Shown: positions 7,061 to 15,536 of the stretch, in pieces | How positions within the stretch are numbered: the stretch's first letter is position 1 | How the letters are laid out: each line of letters starts with the position of its first letter | Assembly (NCBI GenBank): GCA_937900325.1 | Contig: CALCEX010000282.1 | Location: forward strand, 1 to 60,011 | DNA length: 60,011 nt | Source: an uncultured Clostridia bacterium | GTDB taxonomy: Bacteria; Bacillota; Clostridia; Christensenellales; CAG-138 | Reading direction: 5' to 3' | The notes under the pieces: model-generated | What the model saw: only the letters and a program-made list of their open reading frames with translations | Database searches by the model: none | What the model was told of the DNA's origin: nothing | Program-made: the position numbers and the translations under genes

Positions 7061-7106
7061 GCCCTGCCGTACACGATAAGGCAGGGCCTTTCTTATATTT
7101 TTTAAT
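7061..7106 (+). terminator. terminator of nfnAB
   Basis: Arms GCCCTGCC (7061-7068) and GGCAGGGC (7080-7087) with an 11-base loop, followed by a T-rich tail ending in six T. Confidence 0.75.
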
Positions 7107-7197
7107 AATTCTATTTTTCGTCTGCTCTTCTTTTCTCTTTGCTTCTTTCTCCTTTTCTTTTCTCATGAAAAGAAAAGAGAAAAAAGATGCGGCTGTA

Positions 7198-8655
7198 TCA
7201 TCCCATAAACGCCACGCGCTCGCCGCCCTGCAATACCTCGGGCAGGTCGTTCATGCGCAGCAGGTTGGCCCGGCTGGTGTTGTATTCCCGGGCTATGGAG
7301 TAGAGCGTATCCCCGGCGCTGGCGAAATATACGGTTATGCCCTGATGGGCGGGCCTTTGGGGGCACTCCTCAATACCCGTCACCGCCTCAAAGCCGCCCG
7401 TGCAGCACAGGTCCGCAGCGAGTATGAGCGTGCAGTTCAGCTCCACGCTTCTGCCGCCCCCCGCCGCAGAGGCCGCCGCAACCGCGTATATCATGGCGTC
7501 CGTGGCGTCCTGGGCTTCCATGCCCACGCTGAAGGGTATATCCTCATTGAAGGCGAATATGCGGCCGCTTTCGGCGGTATACAATATGCGGGTGAACAGC
7601 AGCCCCTCGGCGGTCAGCACCCCGTTTTCAATGCCGTATGACGTTACCATGGGCCGCGCGGTCGCGTATACCACCCTTGCCGCCTCGGGCATTCCCCCGG
7701 GTATCATTACGTTCTCGATCACGGACTGCCGCTGCGTGCTCGATCCGCAATATGACGAGGTGCGTATAAGCCCATGGGTGCATTCAAACGGCACGGTGGG
7801 GGAAAAGGTATCCGTCACGGCGTCAAAGCGGCCGCCGGCGCGGCCCCATGCGCGGTATGTAAGCTCCACATCCGCTATGACCACGCCAAAATCCTCCGCC
7901 CCCCGCACCTGGCAGCCGGATACCCTTACCTCGCCCCACATGGGGGCCAGCGCCTCGCCCTCCACGGTCTGGGTAAAGGGTATGGCCTGGCTCAGCTGGC
8001 TCATCGCGCCGGTGCGGCTCTGTACCAGCGCCGATATGTACAGCGTACCCTCGAGGCATATCCCGTCCTTGCCGGGCGATACGTCCCTGAGCGCCCCATG
8101 TACCTCGCTGTACAGCACCTCTGCGGCGAAGGGCGCCTCTATCTCCTCCCGCAGGCGGAAGCTGCCCCGGCTTTCCCCCGCCCGCTCATAGAGCGCCAGC
8201 TCCCGCCGCTGCTGCTCGCAGTCCTCTATGCCCCTTATGCCGTCCAGTACCTTCGCCCCGCCCGAGGCTGCCGCCATCGCGTTGATATCCGCCACCGCGT
8301 TAAGGGCGATCCCGCCCTCTCCAGCGCTTATTTCCAGGGATTGCAGCGCAGGGCGCACCTCTGCCCTCATACCCTCATGCACGCCCTCCGCAGCTATGCG
8401 GTGGGTGAAAGGGGCGCTGGAGGTAAAGGCAAACACCCTGTCGTCCATGCAGATGAGGTCTATCCTCACAACTCCCTCTATGGCTATTTCCCCCTCCCGG
8501 GCGCTGGCTGAGGAGACGGCTATTTCCCCCGTATACGATAGTATCTCCTTTGCGCTGCGGCCCTCCGGCAGCGGTATGCCGCCCTCGATGGTTCCCTGGG
8601 ATACTCCTGTATATATTATCCGCTCCCCCGGGAGCTCCTTCCAGATCAGTTCCAT
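7198..8655 (-). CDS. sipL: SipL-like spore coat morphogenesis protein (DUF3794 + LysM)
   Basis: A 485-residue protein with repeated DUF3794 modules, seen as recurring IPF-T or PFTH-type strands followed by GE.RV segments, and a C-terminal LysM domain (about 438-483, GDTLYSIAREYNTSRANLL). This order is that of SipL of Clostridioides difficile, which recruits the coat and binds SpoIVA through its LysM domain. Start ATG 8655 has GAGAGGAG 7 bases upstream. It lies next to spo0A in the same orientation but behind a terminator, so it is probably expressed separately in the mother cell. DUF3794/LysM proteins of unknown role are the alternative. Confidence 0.8.
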   Translation of the reverse strand: MELIWKELPGERIIYTGVSQGTIEGGIPLPEGRSAKEILSYTGEIAVSSASAREGEIAIEGVVRIDLICMDDRVFAFTSSAPFTHRIAAEGVHEGMRAEVRPALQSLEISAGEGGIALNAVADINAMAAASGGAKVLDGIRGIEDCEQQRRELALYERAGESRGSFRLREEIEAPFAAEVLYSEVHGALRDVSPGKDGICLEGTLYISALVQSRTGAMSQLSQAIPFTQTVEGEALAPMWGEVRVSGCQVRGAEDFGVVIADVELTYRAWGRAGGRFDAVTDTFSPTVPFECTHGLIRTSSYCGSSTQRQSVIENVMIPGGMPEAARVVYATARPMVTSYGIENGVLTAEGLLFTRILYTAESGRIFAFNEDIPFSVGMEAQDATDAMIYAVAAASAAGGGRSVELNCTLILAADLCCTGGFEAVTGIEECPQRPAHQGITVYFASAGDTLYSIAREYNTSRANLLRMNDLPEVLQGGERVAFMG

Positions 8656-8713
8656 ATTCCCGCTCCTCTCGCACAGATTATCGTTATATAATCATACGAG
8701 GGGAGTATGCCGA

Positions 8714-8744
8714 TTATGCAAAAGGGCCGCTTATGCGGCCCCTT
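8714..8744 (-). terminator. terminator between spo0A and sipL
   Basis: Perfect 7-base stem GGGCCGC / GCGGCCC with a 4-base loop (8724-8741). On the minus strand it is followed by TTTTGCATAAT. It would end transcripts coming from the spo0A side. Confidence 0.55.
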
Positions 8745-9017
8745 TGCCCATAAACAAAGGTAAAAAGCGCAGAAATGATAATATTTAATGTTTATTGTCC
8801 CGGCCGCCTGTACGAGGGCCATGCATAAAAGAGCGGGTATTCGCAAGCGTTAATAACATGAGTTACTAACATTATCAACATAGTTATCCACATTCCCATG
8901 CGTTTAAGCCGGTTTAAGTGTTAGCAACAAGTTCAGAATAAACCCTTGACGTATATTTATTATTGCTCTCATCCTTGCCGCAGCCGGTAAAAAGATATTA
9001 TTTTACACATACCGCGC
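8745..9017. other. AT-rich intergenic region downstream of spo0A
   Basis: No open frame with a ribosome binding site was seen. It contains a single TTATCCACA (8884-8892), which matches the DnaA-box consensus, in an AT-rich stretch. There is only one such site, so I do not call an origin. Confidence 0.4.
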
Positions 9018-9824
9018 TTATATCACATTCTGTATCTCGCTTCTTCCGCTTTTCTCCCGGGCAGCCTCCATAATGAGCTTATCGGCAACCAGGGCGATGA
9101 ACTCGCCATTGGTGGGCTTATCGTTTTTATTGTAGATATTGTAGCCGAATATCTGGTTGATATTCTCGATCTTTCCCCGGGTCCAGGCCACCTCTATGGC
9201 GTGGCGTATGGCGCGCTCTACCTTGGAGGCGGAGGTCTGGAACCTCCTGGCGATCCCGGGGTAGAGCTCCTTGGTTATGCGCCCGCAGAGGGCGGGCTCA
9301 AAGTATACCATGCGCACCGCCTCCCGAAGATAATGATAGCCCTTTATGTGCGCCGGTATGCCTATCATGAGGAATACCGAAGCGATCTTCTCGTCCAGAG
9401 TCTGGGGCTTGGGACTTATGGCGCATACCTGGGAGCGCTGTGCATAGGTGCTCTCCAGCATATCCATTATGCGCTTGTACAGCGTATCGGGATCGACGGG
9501 CTTGACCATGTAATACTTTGCGCCGAGCGCGCAGGCCTGCCGCACCATCTCCTCCTGGCGCAGGGCGCTTATCACTATGACGGCGGGCGCGTCCTTCACG
9601 AGGCCGCTGTTCAGCCGCTCAAGCAGCTCAAAGCCGTCCATGCCCGGCATGACGAGATCGCACAGGAGCGCATCGTAGCGGTTGTTGTTCATTGCATCCA
9701 GGGCGGACTGGCCGTCGCTCACAGCGTCCACCCGCTCTATTCCCTCCTGGACCGTAAGGTAATCCCTGATCGCAGCCTGGAACTGATTGTTGCTGTCTGC
9801 CAAAAGTATGCGGTATTTAGCCAT
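9018..9824 (-). CDS. spo0A: stage 0 sporulation response regulator Spo0A
   Basis: Master regulator of sporulation entry, 268 residues. The N-terminal receiver domain carries the phosphoacceptor Asp56 (LLCDLVMPGMDG), Ser86 and Lys108 (MVKPVD). The C-terminal Spo0A DNA-binding domain contains the family hallmark SKVERAIRHAIEVAWTRG and the closing KPTNGEFIALVADKL. The second residue of the acidic pocket is Ser11 (ADSN) where Bacillus subtilis has Asp11 (ADDN). Start ATG 9824 has GGAGG 8 bases upstream. It is monocistronic here. The usual neighbour spoIVB is not present in the window. Confidence 0.95.
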   Translation of the reverse strand: MAKYRILLADSNNQFQAAIRDYLTVQEGIERVDAVSDGQSALDAMNNNRYDALLCDLVMPGMDGFELLERLNSGLVKDAPAVIVISALRQEEMVRQACALGAKYYMVKPVDPDTLYKRIMDMLESTYAQRSQVCAISPKPQTLDEKIASVFLMIGIPAHIKGYHYLREAVRMVYFEPALCGRITKELYPGIARRFQTSASKVERAIRHAIEVAWTRGKIENINQIFGYNIYNKNDKPTNGEFIALVADKLIMEAAREKSGRSEIQNVI

Positions 9825-10082
9825 ATAGTGCCTCCGTAATAATGTAATTTTTTGGTTATCCTGCGGTATATGCGGTTTTCTGTATGCTGTGATTTTAGCA
9901 CCGCCATTTTCGCGGCGATAGGGAATAAATTTGGCTGTTTTTGAGGGCGTTTGCCTCCTCGGGCAAAATTATTGTCCGGTTTTGTCCGTGGGTCAAAAAA
10001 GGTGCGCCGTTATTTGCTTTTATGGCGCTTCCGTGATATGCTATAATTGATTTTATCAAGAATTTGCTGGAGGGTTTGTCAT

Positions 10083-10652
10083 ATGGACGACAGCAGGCTT
10101 TTTGAAAGGACGGTCTCCTCCGCCATACAGTATTCGGGCCCGGTATTCGACGTGTACAGCGATACTGTGGAGCTATGCAATAAAAAGATCGCCCGAAGGG
10201 ATTATCTCAAGCACCGGGGCGCGGTAGCCGTGGTGCCGCTCACGGATAAGGGCGGCGTGATAATGGAGCGCCAGTTCCGCTACCCTCAGCAGAGGGTGAT
10301 GACCGAGATACCCGCAGGCAAGCTGGAGGCTTTTGACACGGACCCTCTCGAGGCCGCAAAGCGCGAGCTTAAAGAAGAAACAGGCGTGACCGCCAAGGAG
10401 TTTATACCCCTTGGCATATACATACCCTCCCCCGCCATACTTTCGGAGCGGATATACGTTTACCTTGCCAGAGGCCTGAGCTTCGGCGATACCCACCCGG
10501 ATGAGGATGAATTTCTGGATTACCGGGAAGCGCCGCTGGGCCGGCTTATAGATATGATAATGAACGACCAGATCTCCGACGGCAAAACGGTATTCGGCCT
10601 GTTCAAGGCGGCGGAGTACCTGCGGCGTGAGGAGCTTGAAGCCAATGGATAA
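10083..10652 (+). CDS. Nudix hydrolase, ADP-ribose pyrophosphatase type
   Basis: A 189-residue hydrolase of the NudF/ADP-ribose pyrophosphatase subfamily, expected to cleave ADP-ribose to AMP and ribose 5-phosphate. The Nudix box is visible as GKLEAFDTDPLEAAKREL followed by KEETGV (about residues 80-103), with the metal-binding REL.EE core intact. ATG 10083 is preferred because GGAGGG lies 8 bases before it; the longer frame starts upstream of that site. A TATAAT at about 10040 may be its promoter. The 3' end overlaps the next gene by 8 bases, so the two are probably coupled. Confidence 0.85.
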   Translation: MDDSRLFERTVSSAIQYSGPVFDVYSDTVELCNKKIARRDYLKHRGAVAVVPLTDKGGVIMERQFRYPQQRVMTEIPAGKLEAFDTDPLEAAKRELKEETGVTAKEFIPLGIYIPSPAILSERIYVYLARGLSFGDTHPDEDEFLDYREAPLGRLIDMIMNDQISDGKTVFGLFKAAEYLRREELEANG

Positions 10653-11304
10653 GGGCGCGGCATTCAAAAACCTTCTGTTCGATCTGGACGGGACGCTCAC
10701 CGACCCCGCGCTGGGCATAACCTCCGCCGCGCAGTACGCCCTCGGCAGGATGGGCATAGAGATCGCGGACAGATCGACGCTTACATGGCTGATAGGGCCG
10801 CCTCTCATCGGCTCCTTTGAGGAGGGCTTCGGCCTGACTCACCTTCAGGCGCTGGAGGCGCTCGGATACTATCGGGAGTATTTTTCCGAAAAGGGCATAT
10901 TTGAAAACCGGATATATCCCGGCATACCCGAGCTTCTGAGCGACCTCAGGGCCGCGGGCAGGCGGATGATGGTAGCCACCTCAAAGCCTGAGGAATTCAC
11001 CCACAGGATACTGGAGCACTTCGGTATAGCGCGGTATTTCGACTTTGTGGGCGGCAATACCATGGACGAGAGCAGGCCCACAAAGGCGGATGTAGTATCC
11101 CATGTGCTGCGCTCCCGTTCCGATGCGGCGCCGGAAAACACCCTGATGATAGGGGACCGGAAATACGACGTTGAGGGGGCGAGGGCCTTCGGCCTGGACT
11201 GCGCCGGCGTGCTATACGGCTACGGCAGCCGGGAGGAGCTGGAGCAGGCGAAGGCCAGATACATAGTCGAAAGCGTGGCGGCGCTCCGCGATCTGCTGCT
11301 TTAG
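10645..11304 (+). CDS. HAD-family phosphatase (phosphoglycolate phosphatase-like)
   Basis: A 219-residue haloacid dehalogenase-type phosphatase. Motif I is DLDGTLTD (nucleophile and acid Asp), motif II is the Thr/Ser of MVATSKP, the motif III Lys is in RPTKADVV, and motif IV is GDRKYDVEGA. A helical cap lies between motifs I and II, as in Gph/PpaX (IMP- or phosphoglycolate-acting) enzymes. The exact substrate cannot be told from sequence. The start overlaps the Nudix gene (ATGGATAA), which suggests translational coupling and a joint role in removing unwanted phosphorylated metabolites. Confidence 0.82.
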   Translation: MDKGAAFKNLLFDLDGTLTDPALGITSAAQYALGRMGIEIADRSTLTWLIGPPLIGSFEEGFGLTHLQALEALGYYREYFSEKGIFENRIYPGIPELLSDLRAAGRRMMVATSKPEEFTHRILEHFGIARYFDFVGGNTMDESRPTKADVVSHVLRSRSDAAPENTLMIGDRKYDVEGARAFGLDCAGVLYGYGSREELEQAKARYIVESVAALRDLLL

Positions 11305-11338
11305 CCTATAAATAAAAAAAATATAAGGAGAAACGGAA

Positions 11339-12436
11339 ATGTCAAAGGTCTATTTTACGGATATGCGCACGTCCTTCAGGGAGAACCTGCCAAAGAAGCT
11401 GACCCGCCTTATAGACAGGGCCGGCCTTGGCACCATAGACTTCGACCATAAGTTTGTCGCCATCAAGATACACTTCGGCGAGCTTGGCAACATGGCCTAC
11501 CTGAGGCCGCAGTACGCCAGGGCCCTTGCGGCCTATATAAAAGAAAGGGGCGGCATACCCTTCCTTACAGACTGCAACACGCTCTACGTAGGCTCCCGCA
11601 AGAACGCGCCGGAGCACATAGAGACCGCGTACATAAACGGCTACACCCCCTACGCCACCGGCTGCCAGGTGATAATAGCAGACGGCATAAAGGGCGCCGA
11701 TGAAGCCTATATACCCATAGACTGCGAGGAGGTCAAGACCGCGAAGATAGGCCGCGCCATAGCGGACGCGGATATAATAATAAGCCTCAGCCACTTTAAG
11801 GGCCACGAGGAGGCGGGCTTCGGCGGCGCGCTGAAAAACCTCGGCATGGGCTCCGGCTCAAGGGCGGGCAAGATGGAGATGCACTACGACGGCAAGCCGG
11901 TGGTGGATCACGACCGCTGCCGCGGCTGCCATATGTGCGCAAGCATATGCGCCAACAACGGCATACATTACGAAAACGGCAAGGCCGTAATAGACCACTC
12001 ACACTGCGTGGGCTGCGGCCGCTGCATAGCCATATGCAACTTTGACGCCATACGGCCCGACAACAGCTCCAGCGAAGCCAGCCTGAACAGGCGCATCGCG
12101 GAATACGCCTATGCAGTGGTCAAGGATAAGCCGAATTTCCACATAAACATCGCTGTGGATATTTCCCCGAACTGCGACTGCCACTCCGAAAACGACGCGG
12201 CGATCATTCCCAATATCGGTATGTTCGCCTCCTTTGATCCCGTGGCGGTAGACCTGGCCGCGGCGGACGCGGCAAACGCCATGCCCGCCAACCCAAGGAG
12301 CGCGCTGGGCGAAGCGGAATGCCGCTGCCATGACCACTTCACCAACGTCCACCCCAACACCAACTGGCGGGTGCAGATAGAGCACGGCGAAAAGATAGGC
12401 CTGGGCAGCAGCAAATACGAGCTCATACGCATATAA
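11339..12436 (+). CDS. DUF362 protein with two [4Fe-4S] ferredoxin motifs
   Basis: A 365-residue cytoplasmic iron-sulfur protein. The first half and the C-terminal part form the DUF362 domain (HFKGHEEAGFGGALKNLGMG). Between them are two ferredoxin motifs, CRGCHMCASIC (about residue 196) and CVGCGRCIAIC (about residue 222), that bind two [4Fe-4S] clusters. The family is common in anaerobes and lacks a settled function; electron transfer is the inference. It has its own ribosome binding site (AAGGAG) and follows the HAD gene by 34 bases. Confidence 0.85.
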   Translation: MSKVYFTDMRTSFRENLPKKLTRLIDRAGLGTIDFDHKFVAIKIHFGELGNMAYLRPQYARALAAYIKERGGIPFLTDCNTLYVGSRKNAPEHIETAYINGYTPYATGCQVIIADGIKGADEAYIPIDCEEVKTAKIGRAIADADIIISLSHFKGHEEAGFGGALKNLGMGSGSRAGKMEMHYDGKPVVDHDRCRGCHMCASICANNGIHYENGKAVIDHSHCVGCGRCIAICNFDAIRPDNSSSEASLNRRIAEYAYAVVKDKPNFHINIAVDISPNCDCHSENDAAIIPNIGMFASFDPVAVDLAAADAANAMPANPRSALGEAECRCHDHFTNVHPNTNWRVQIEHGEKIGLGSSKYELIRI

Positions 12437-12465
12437 CCATACTTGACGGAAAGGCATTCTGACTT

Positions 12466-13254
12466 TTGCTTGAAAGGTACACTGCGGTAGACGTTGAGAC
12501 CCCGAACCGCAACAACGACTCCATCTGCTCCATAGGCATAGTGCACATGGAATACGGCGCTCCCGTCTACCGGCGGGAGTTCCTTGTGAACCCCCGGGAG
12601 CACTTTGACGACTACAACATAAAAATACACGGCATAACCCCCCGCATGGTGGAAAACGCCCCCTTATTCCCGGAGATATGGCCGGAGATAGAGCCCTTTT
12701 TCCATGGAATAATGGCTGCCCACAGCGCCGCCTTCGACCTTGGGGTCATATGCAAATCCCTTATAGTATACGGCCTGCCCATACCCGAGATCACCTACAT
12801 CTGCTCACTGCAGAAGGCCAAAAAGCACATACCGAAGGAGCTTTACGGCAGCCACAGGCTCAACGACCTCTGCGCCGGGCTCAAGCTGCCCCTCGAGCAT
12901 CACCATGATTCTCTGGACGACGCGCTGGGCTGCGCCCTTATAATCGAAAATCTGGTGGATCGCTTCGGCGTAGGGCCGGAGGATATCAAAAAGTACCAGT
13001 ACAAGGGGATACAGCCCGCCGTATCGGAGAAGGAGCGCAATCTGGCAATACAGGCCCTGTGGAACACCATGGAAAAATACGGGAGGCGCGGCGTACTGTT
13101 TGCGGAGTATCATGAGGCGCTGGAGGACTGGGTGCGAAAATACGACAAGTACCTCCGGGACCCGGATGTGCGCGCCTGCCGCGATTTTATCCAGGGGGCG
13201 CTGCAAAGGGGCTGCATAACCCCGGAAGAATACCAGATCATAATGGGGCTTTGA
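12466..13254 (+). CDS. DnaQ/PolC-type 3'-5' exonuclease domain protein
   Basis: A 262-residue protein. The N-terminal 170 residues form a DEDDh exonuclease: Exo I DVETPNRNND (about 9-18), Exo II in AHSAAFDLG, and Exo III HHDSLDDA with the catalytic His and Asp. It resembles the epsilon proofreading domain of PolC. The C-terminal 80 residues are helical and not recognised. The start is a TTG (12466), chosen because the catalytic Asp lies only about nine codons in and no ATG precedes it. It is one base away from birA. A DNA repair or RNA turnover role is inferred. Confidence 0.8.
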   Translation: MLERYTAVDVETPNRNNDSICSIGIVHMEYGAPVYRREFLVNPREHFDDYNIKIHGITPRMVENAPLFPEIWPEIEPFFHGIMAAHSAAFDLGVICKSLIVYGLPIPEITYICSLQKAKKHIPKELYGSHRLNDLCAGLKLPLEHHHDSLDDALGCALIIENLVDRFGVGPEDIKKYQYKGIQPAVSEKERNLAIQALWNTMEKYGRRGVLFAEYHEALEDWVRKYDKYLRDPDVRACRDFIQGALQRGCITPEEYQIIMGL

Positions 13255-13255
13255 T

Positions 13256-14017
13256 ATGTTGACGGAGCAGGGCATAAAGCGTTATATCACATCGGATATA
13301 GACGTGATATTCTTTGAGGAATCCCCCTCCACCAATCTGGAGGCGAAGAGGATGGCGGAAACCGCAAGGGAAGGCGCCGTCATATTCGCGAGGCGGCAGC
13401 TTTCCGGCCGAGGCCGTATCGGAAGGAGCTTCGAAAGCCCCGAGGGGGGCATATACATGACCATGCTGGTGCGCCCGAAAGACCCCGTTTGCCTGACCAT
13501 GGCGGCGGCGGTAGCCGTGCGCAGGGCCATGGTCCGCAAGCTGGAGCTCCGCCCCGCCATAAAGTGGGTAAACGACATATACTGGAACGGCAAAAAGGTC
13601 TGCGGAATACTTGCAGAGGGCGTGATCTGCAAAAACGAGCTGAAGTACGCGGCAGTGGGAGTCGGGCTGAACTACCAGAGCCCCGGGTTTACCGGCGGCC
13701 TTTCCCAAAAGGCAGGAAGCCTGTATCCCGACTCCGAGCCCCCCGTTTCCATAAACGAGATGGCGGCAGCCATGGCGGATGAGCTGTATTCGGCTCTCAC
13801 AGACCCATCCGACCCCTCCATATACCGCGAATACCGCCAAAGCAGCATGCTTACCGGGAAACGCATAGTGCTCATGCGGGAGGGCGAGCCGGAGGCGACA
13901 GCCATGGACGTTACCCCTGAGGGACACCTTATCGTCCGCTTTGACGATGGGCATACCGAGGAGCTTTGCAGCGGCGAGGTGAGCGTCAAGGCCGCAGAAG
14001 CTCCGCATTTCGTATAA
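13256..14017 (+). CDS. birA: biotin--[acetyl-CoA-carboxylase] ligase, short form
   Basis: A 253-residue biotin protein ligase that activates biotin with ATP and attaches it to carboxylase or decarboxylase carriers. The loop GRGRIGRSF and the KWVNDIYWNGKKVCGIL segment (usually KWPND) carry the biotin and AMP contacts, and a C-terminal SH3-like domain follows. The N-terminal helix-turn-helix of E. coli BirA is absent, so this is a class I enzyme without the repressor function. It starts right after the exonuclease stop (TGATATG), so it is probably co-transcribed. A terminator follows. Confidence 0.9.
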   Translation: MLTEQGIKRYITSDIDVIFFEESPSTNLEAKRMAETAREGAVIFARRQLSGRGRIGRSFESPEGGIYMTMLVRPKDPVCLTMAAAVAVRRAMVRKLELRPAIKWVNDIYWNGKKVCGILAEGVICKNELKYAAVGVGLNYQSPGFTGGLSQKAGSLYPDSEPPVSINEMAAAMADELYSALTDPSDPSIYREYRQSSMLTGKRIVLMREGEPEATAMDVTPEGHLIVRFDDGHTEELCSGEVSVKAAEAPHFV

Positions 14018-14061
14018 AACGCAATACCGGCAGCAGCAATTGCAATACTGAATGCTGTTTT

Positions 14062-14104
14062 TCGGTGATAACATGTCATAAAGACTGTTGTCGCCGATTT
14101 TTTT
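14062..14104 (+). terminator. terminator after birA
   Basis: Arms TCGGTGA and TCGCCGA (one G-T pair) with a long loop, followed by seven T. The next gene starts 19 bases later. Confidence 0.5.
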
Positions 14105-14122
14105 GATAAAAGGAGAAATAAT

Positions 14123-15388
14123 ATGGAATTGAAAAAGTCTACCGTATGGAAAAGCTACCGCTTCCCGCTCATACTTCTCGGCTCCATAATACTTGGCTGC
14201 ATCGCAGGCGCGCTGCTGGGCAAAAAGGCGGGCGTGCTTGCTCCCCTGGGCAATATATTCGTAAACGCCATGTTCACGGTAGTGGTGCCGATGGTGTTCA
14301 TCTCTATAGCCTCCGCCGTCGGCAATATGTCCAACATGAAGCGGCTCGGCAAAATACTGGGCTCCACCCTCATCACCTTCATCGTCACCGGCATAATCGC
14401 CGGCGTCATAATGATAGCCGCCGTAAAGCTGTTTCCTCCCGTGCTTACCCCCTTTGAGGTAGCCGCAGAGGAGGTCGGCGAGCCCAAGACCGTAGGCGAG
14501 CTTATCGTAAGCTTCCTCACTGTGAGCGACTTCCCGCAGCTCTTCAGCCGCAGCAATATGCTGCCCCTTATAGTGGCCTCGATAATATTCGGCTTTGGCG
14601 TCTCCCTCTGCGGCGGCTCGGAATGCGCCGTTGGAAAGCTGCTCAATAACCTTTCGGATATCATAATGAAGATCGTGAGCATACTGATGTATTATGCTCC
14701 CATAGGCCTCTTCGCCTTCTTCGCCTCCCTCATCGGCGAGTTCGGGCCGACGCTCATAGGCAACTTCGGCCGGGCCATGCTGCTGTACTATCCTCTGTGC
14801 GTCCTGTATTTCTTCATAGCCTTCCCGCTGTATGCCCGCTTCGCAGGCGGCAAGGGCGCGGCAAAGAAGCTCTTCCAGCACATACTCAAGCCCGCCGTCA
14901 CCTCCCTTGGTACCTGCAGCTCCATAGCAACCATTCCCGCGAATATGGAAGCCGCGGAAGAGATAGGCATCCCCCGGGACGTGAGCGACATAGTTCTGCC
15001 CCTTGGCGCGACCATGCATATGGACGGCTCTGTATTCTCCGCGATACTCAAGATAAGCTTCCTCTTCGGCTTCTTCGGGATGCCCTTTGAGGGCATAGGC
15101 ACCTATGTGACCGCCCTGATGATAGCCATATTCTCCGGCGTAGCCATGTCCGGCGTGGCCGGCGGCGGCTTCGTAGGCGAGATGGTCATAGTATCCCTGT
15201 TCTTCCCCGAGCAGATGGGCATCGCCTTCCCCGTGATCGCCACCATAGGCGCGCTGGTCGATCCTCCCGCGACCTGCATAAATGCCTCCGGCGATACCGT
15301 GGCCTCCATGATAGTCGCCCGCTTCGTCGAGGGCAGGGACTGGTTCCAGAAAAAGCAGGCCGAAAAGGCCGAAAAAGTAGAGGCATAA
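14123..15388 (+). CDS. dicarboxylate/amino acid:cation symporter (DAACS family)
   Basis: A 421-residue membrane transporter of the GltP/SstT/DctA fold with about eight membrane helices and two hairpins. The serine-rich hairpin tip appears as LGTCSSIATIPANMEAAEE, and the substrate/sodium site as LPLGATMHMDGS, a family signature (usually NMDG). A later GVAGGGFVGE and DPPATCINASGD agree with helices 7-8. Likely substrates are serine/threonine, glutamate or C4-dicarboxylates, which cannot be separated here. ATG 14123 follows AAAGGAG. It stands between two terminators, so it is its own unit. Confidence 0.88.
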   Translation: MELKKSTVWKSYRFPLILLGSIILGCIAGALLGKKAGVLAPLGNIFVNAMFTVVVPMVFISIASAVGNMSNMKRLGKILGSTLITFIVTGIIAGVIMIAAVKLFPPVLTPFEVAAEEVGEPKTVGELIVSFLTVSDFPQLFSRSNMLPLIVASIIFGFGVSLCGGSECAVGKLLNNLSDIIMKIVSILMYYAPIGLFAFFASLIGEFGPTLIGNFGRAMLLYYPLCVLYFFIAFPLYARFAGGKGAAKKLFQHILKPAVTSLGTCSSIATIPANMEAAEEIGIPRDVSDIVLPLGATMHMDGSVFSAILKISFLFGFFGMPFEGIGTYVTALMIAIFSGVAMSGVAGGGFVGEMVIVSLFFPEQMGIAFPVIATIGALVDPPATCINASGDTVASMIVARFVEGRDWFQKKQAEKAEKVEA

Positions 15389-15443
15389 GGCCCGCTTTGA
15401 AGCCCATGCCCCGCGCGGCAAACGCCGAATGTGAAATCACGGT

Positions 15444-15479
15444 CAAAAGCCCGAAATGCTATGCTTATCGGGCTTTTTT
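15444..15479 (+). terminator. terminator after the DAACS symporter
   Basis: Arms AAAAGCCCGA and TCGGGCTTTT around a loop of about 13 bases, followed by T residues. Typical intrinsic terminator. Confidence 0.75.
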
Positions 15480-15536
15480 GTGGTATAATGGTCACGTGTG
15501 AAGTTTTTGAATTTTATTTTTGGAGGTATAATAAAA

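Noticed and set aside
7150..7186. A/G-rich inverted repeat CTTTTCTTTT / AAAAGAAAAG
   Set aside because: Low-complexity purine/pyrimidine tract without a T tail after the stem; not convincing as terminator or operator.
8884..8892. DnaA-box match TTATCCACA near spo0A
   Set aside because: A single site without a cluster, dnaA/dnaN or an unwinding region is not evidence of an origin.
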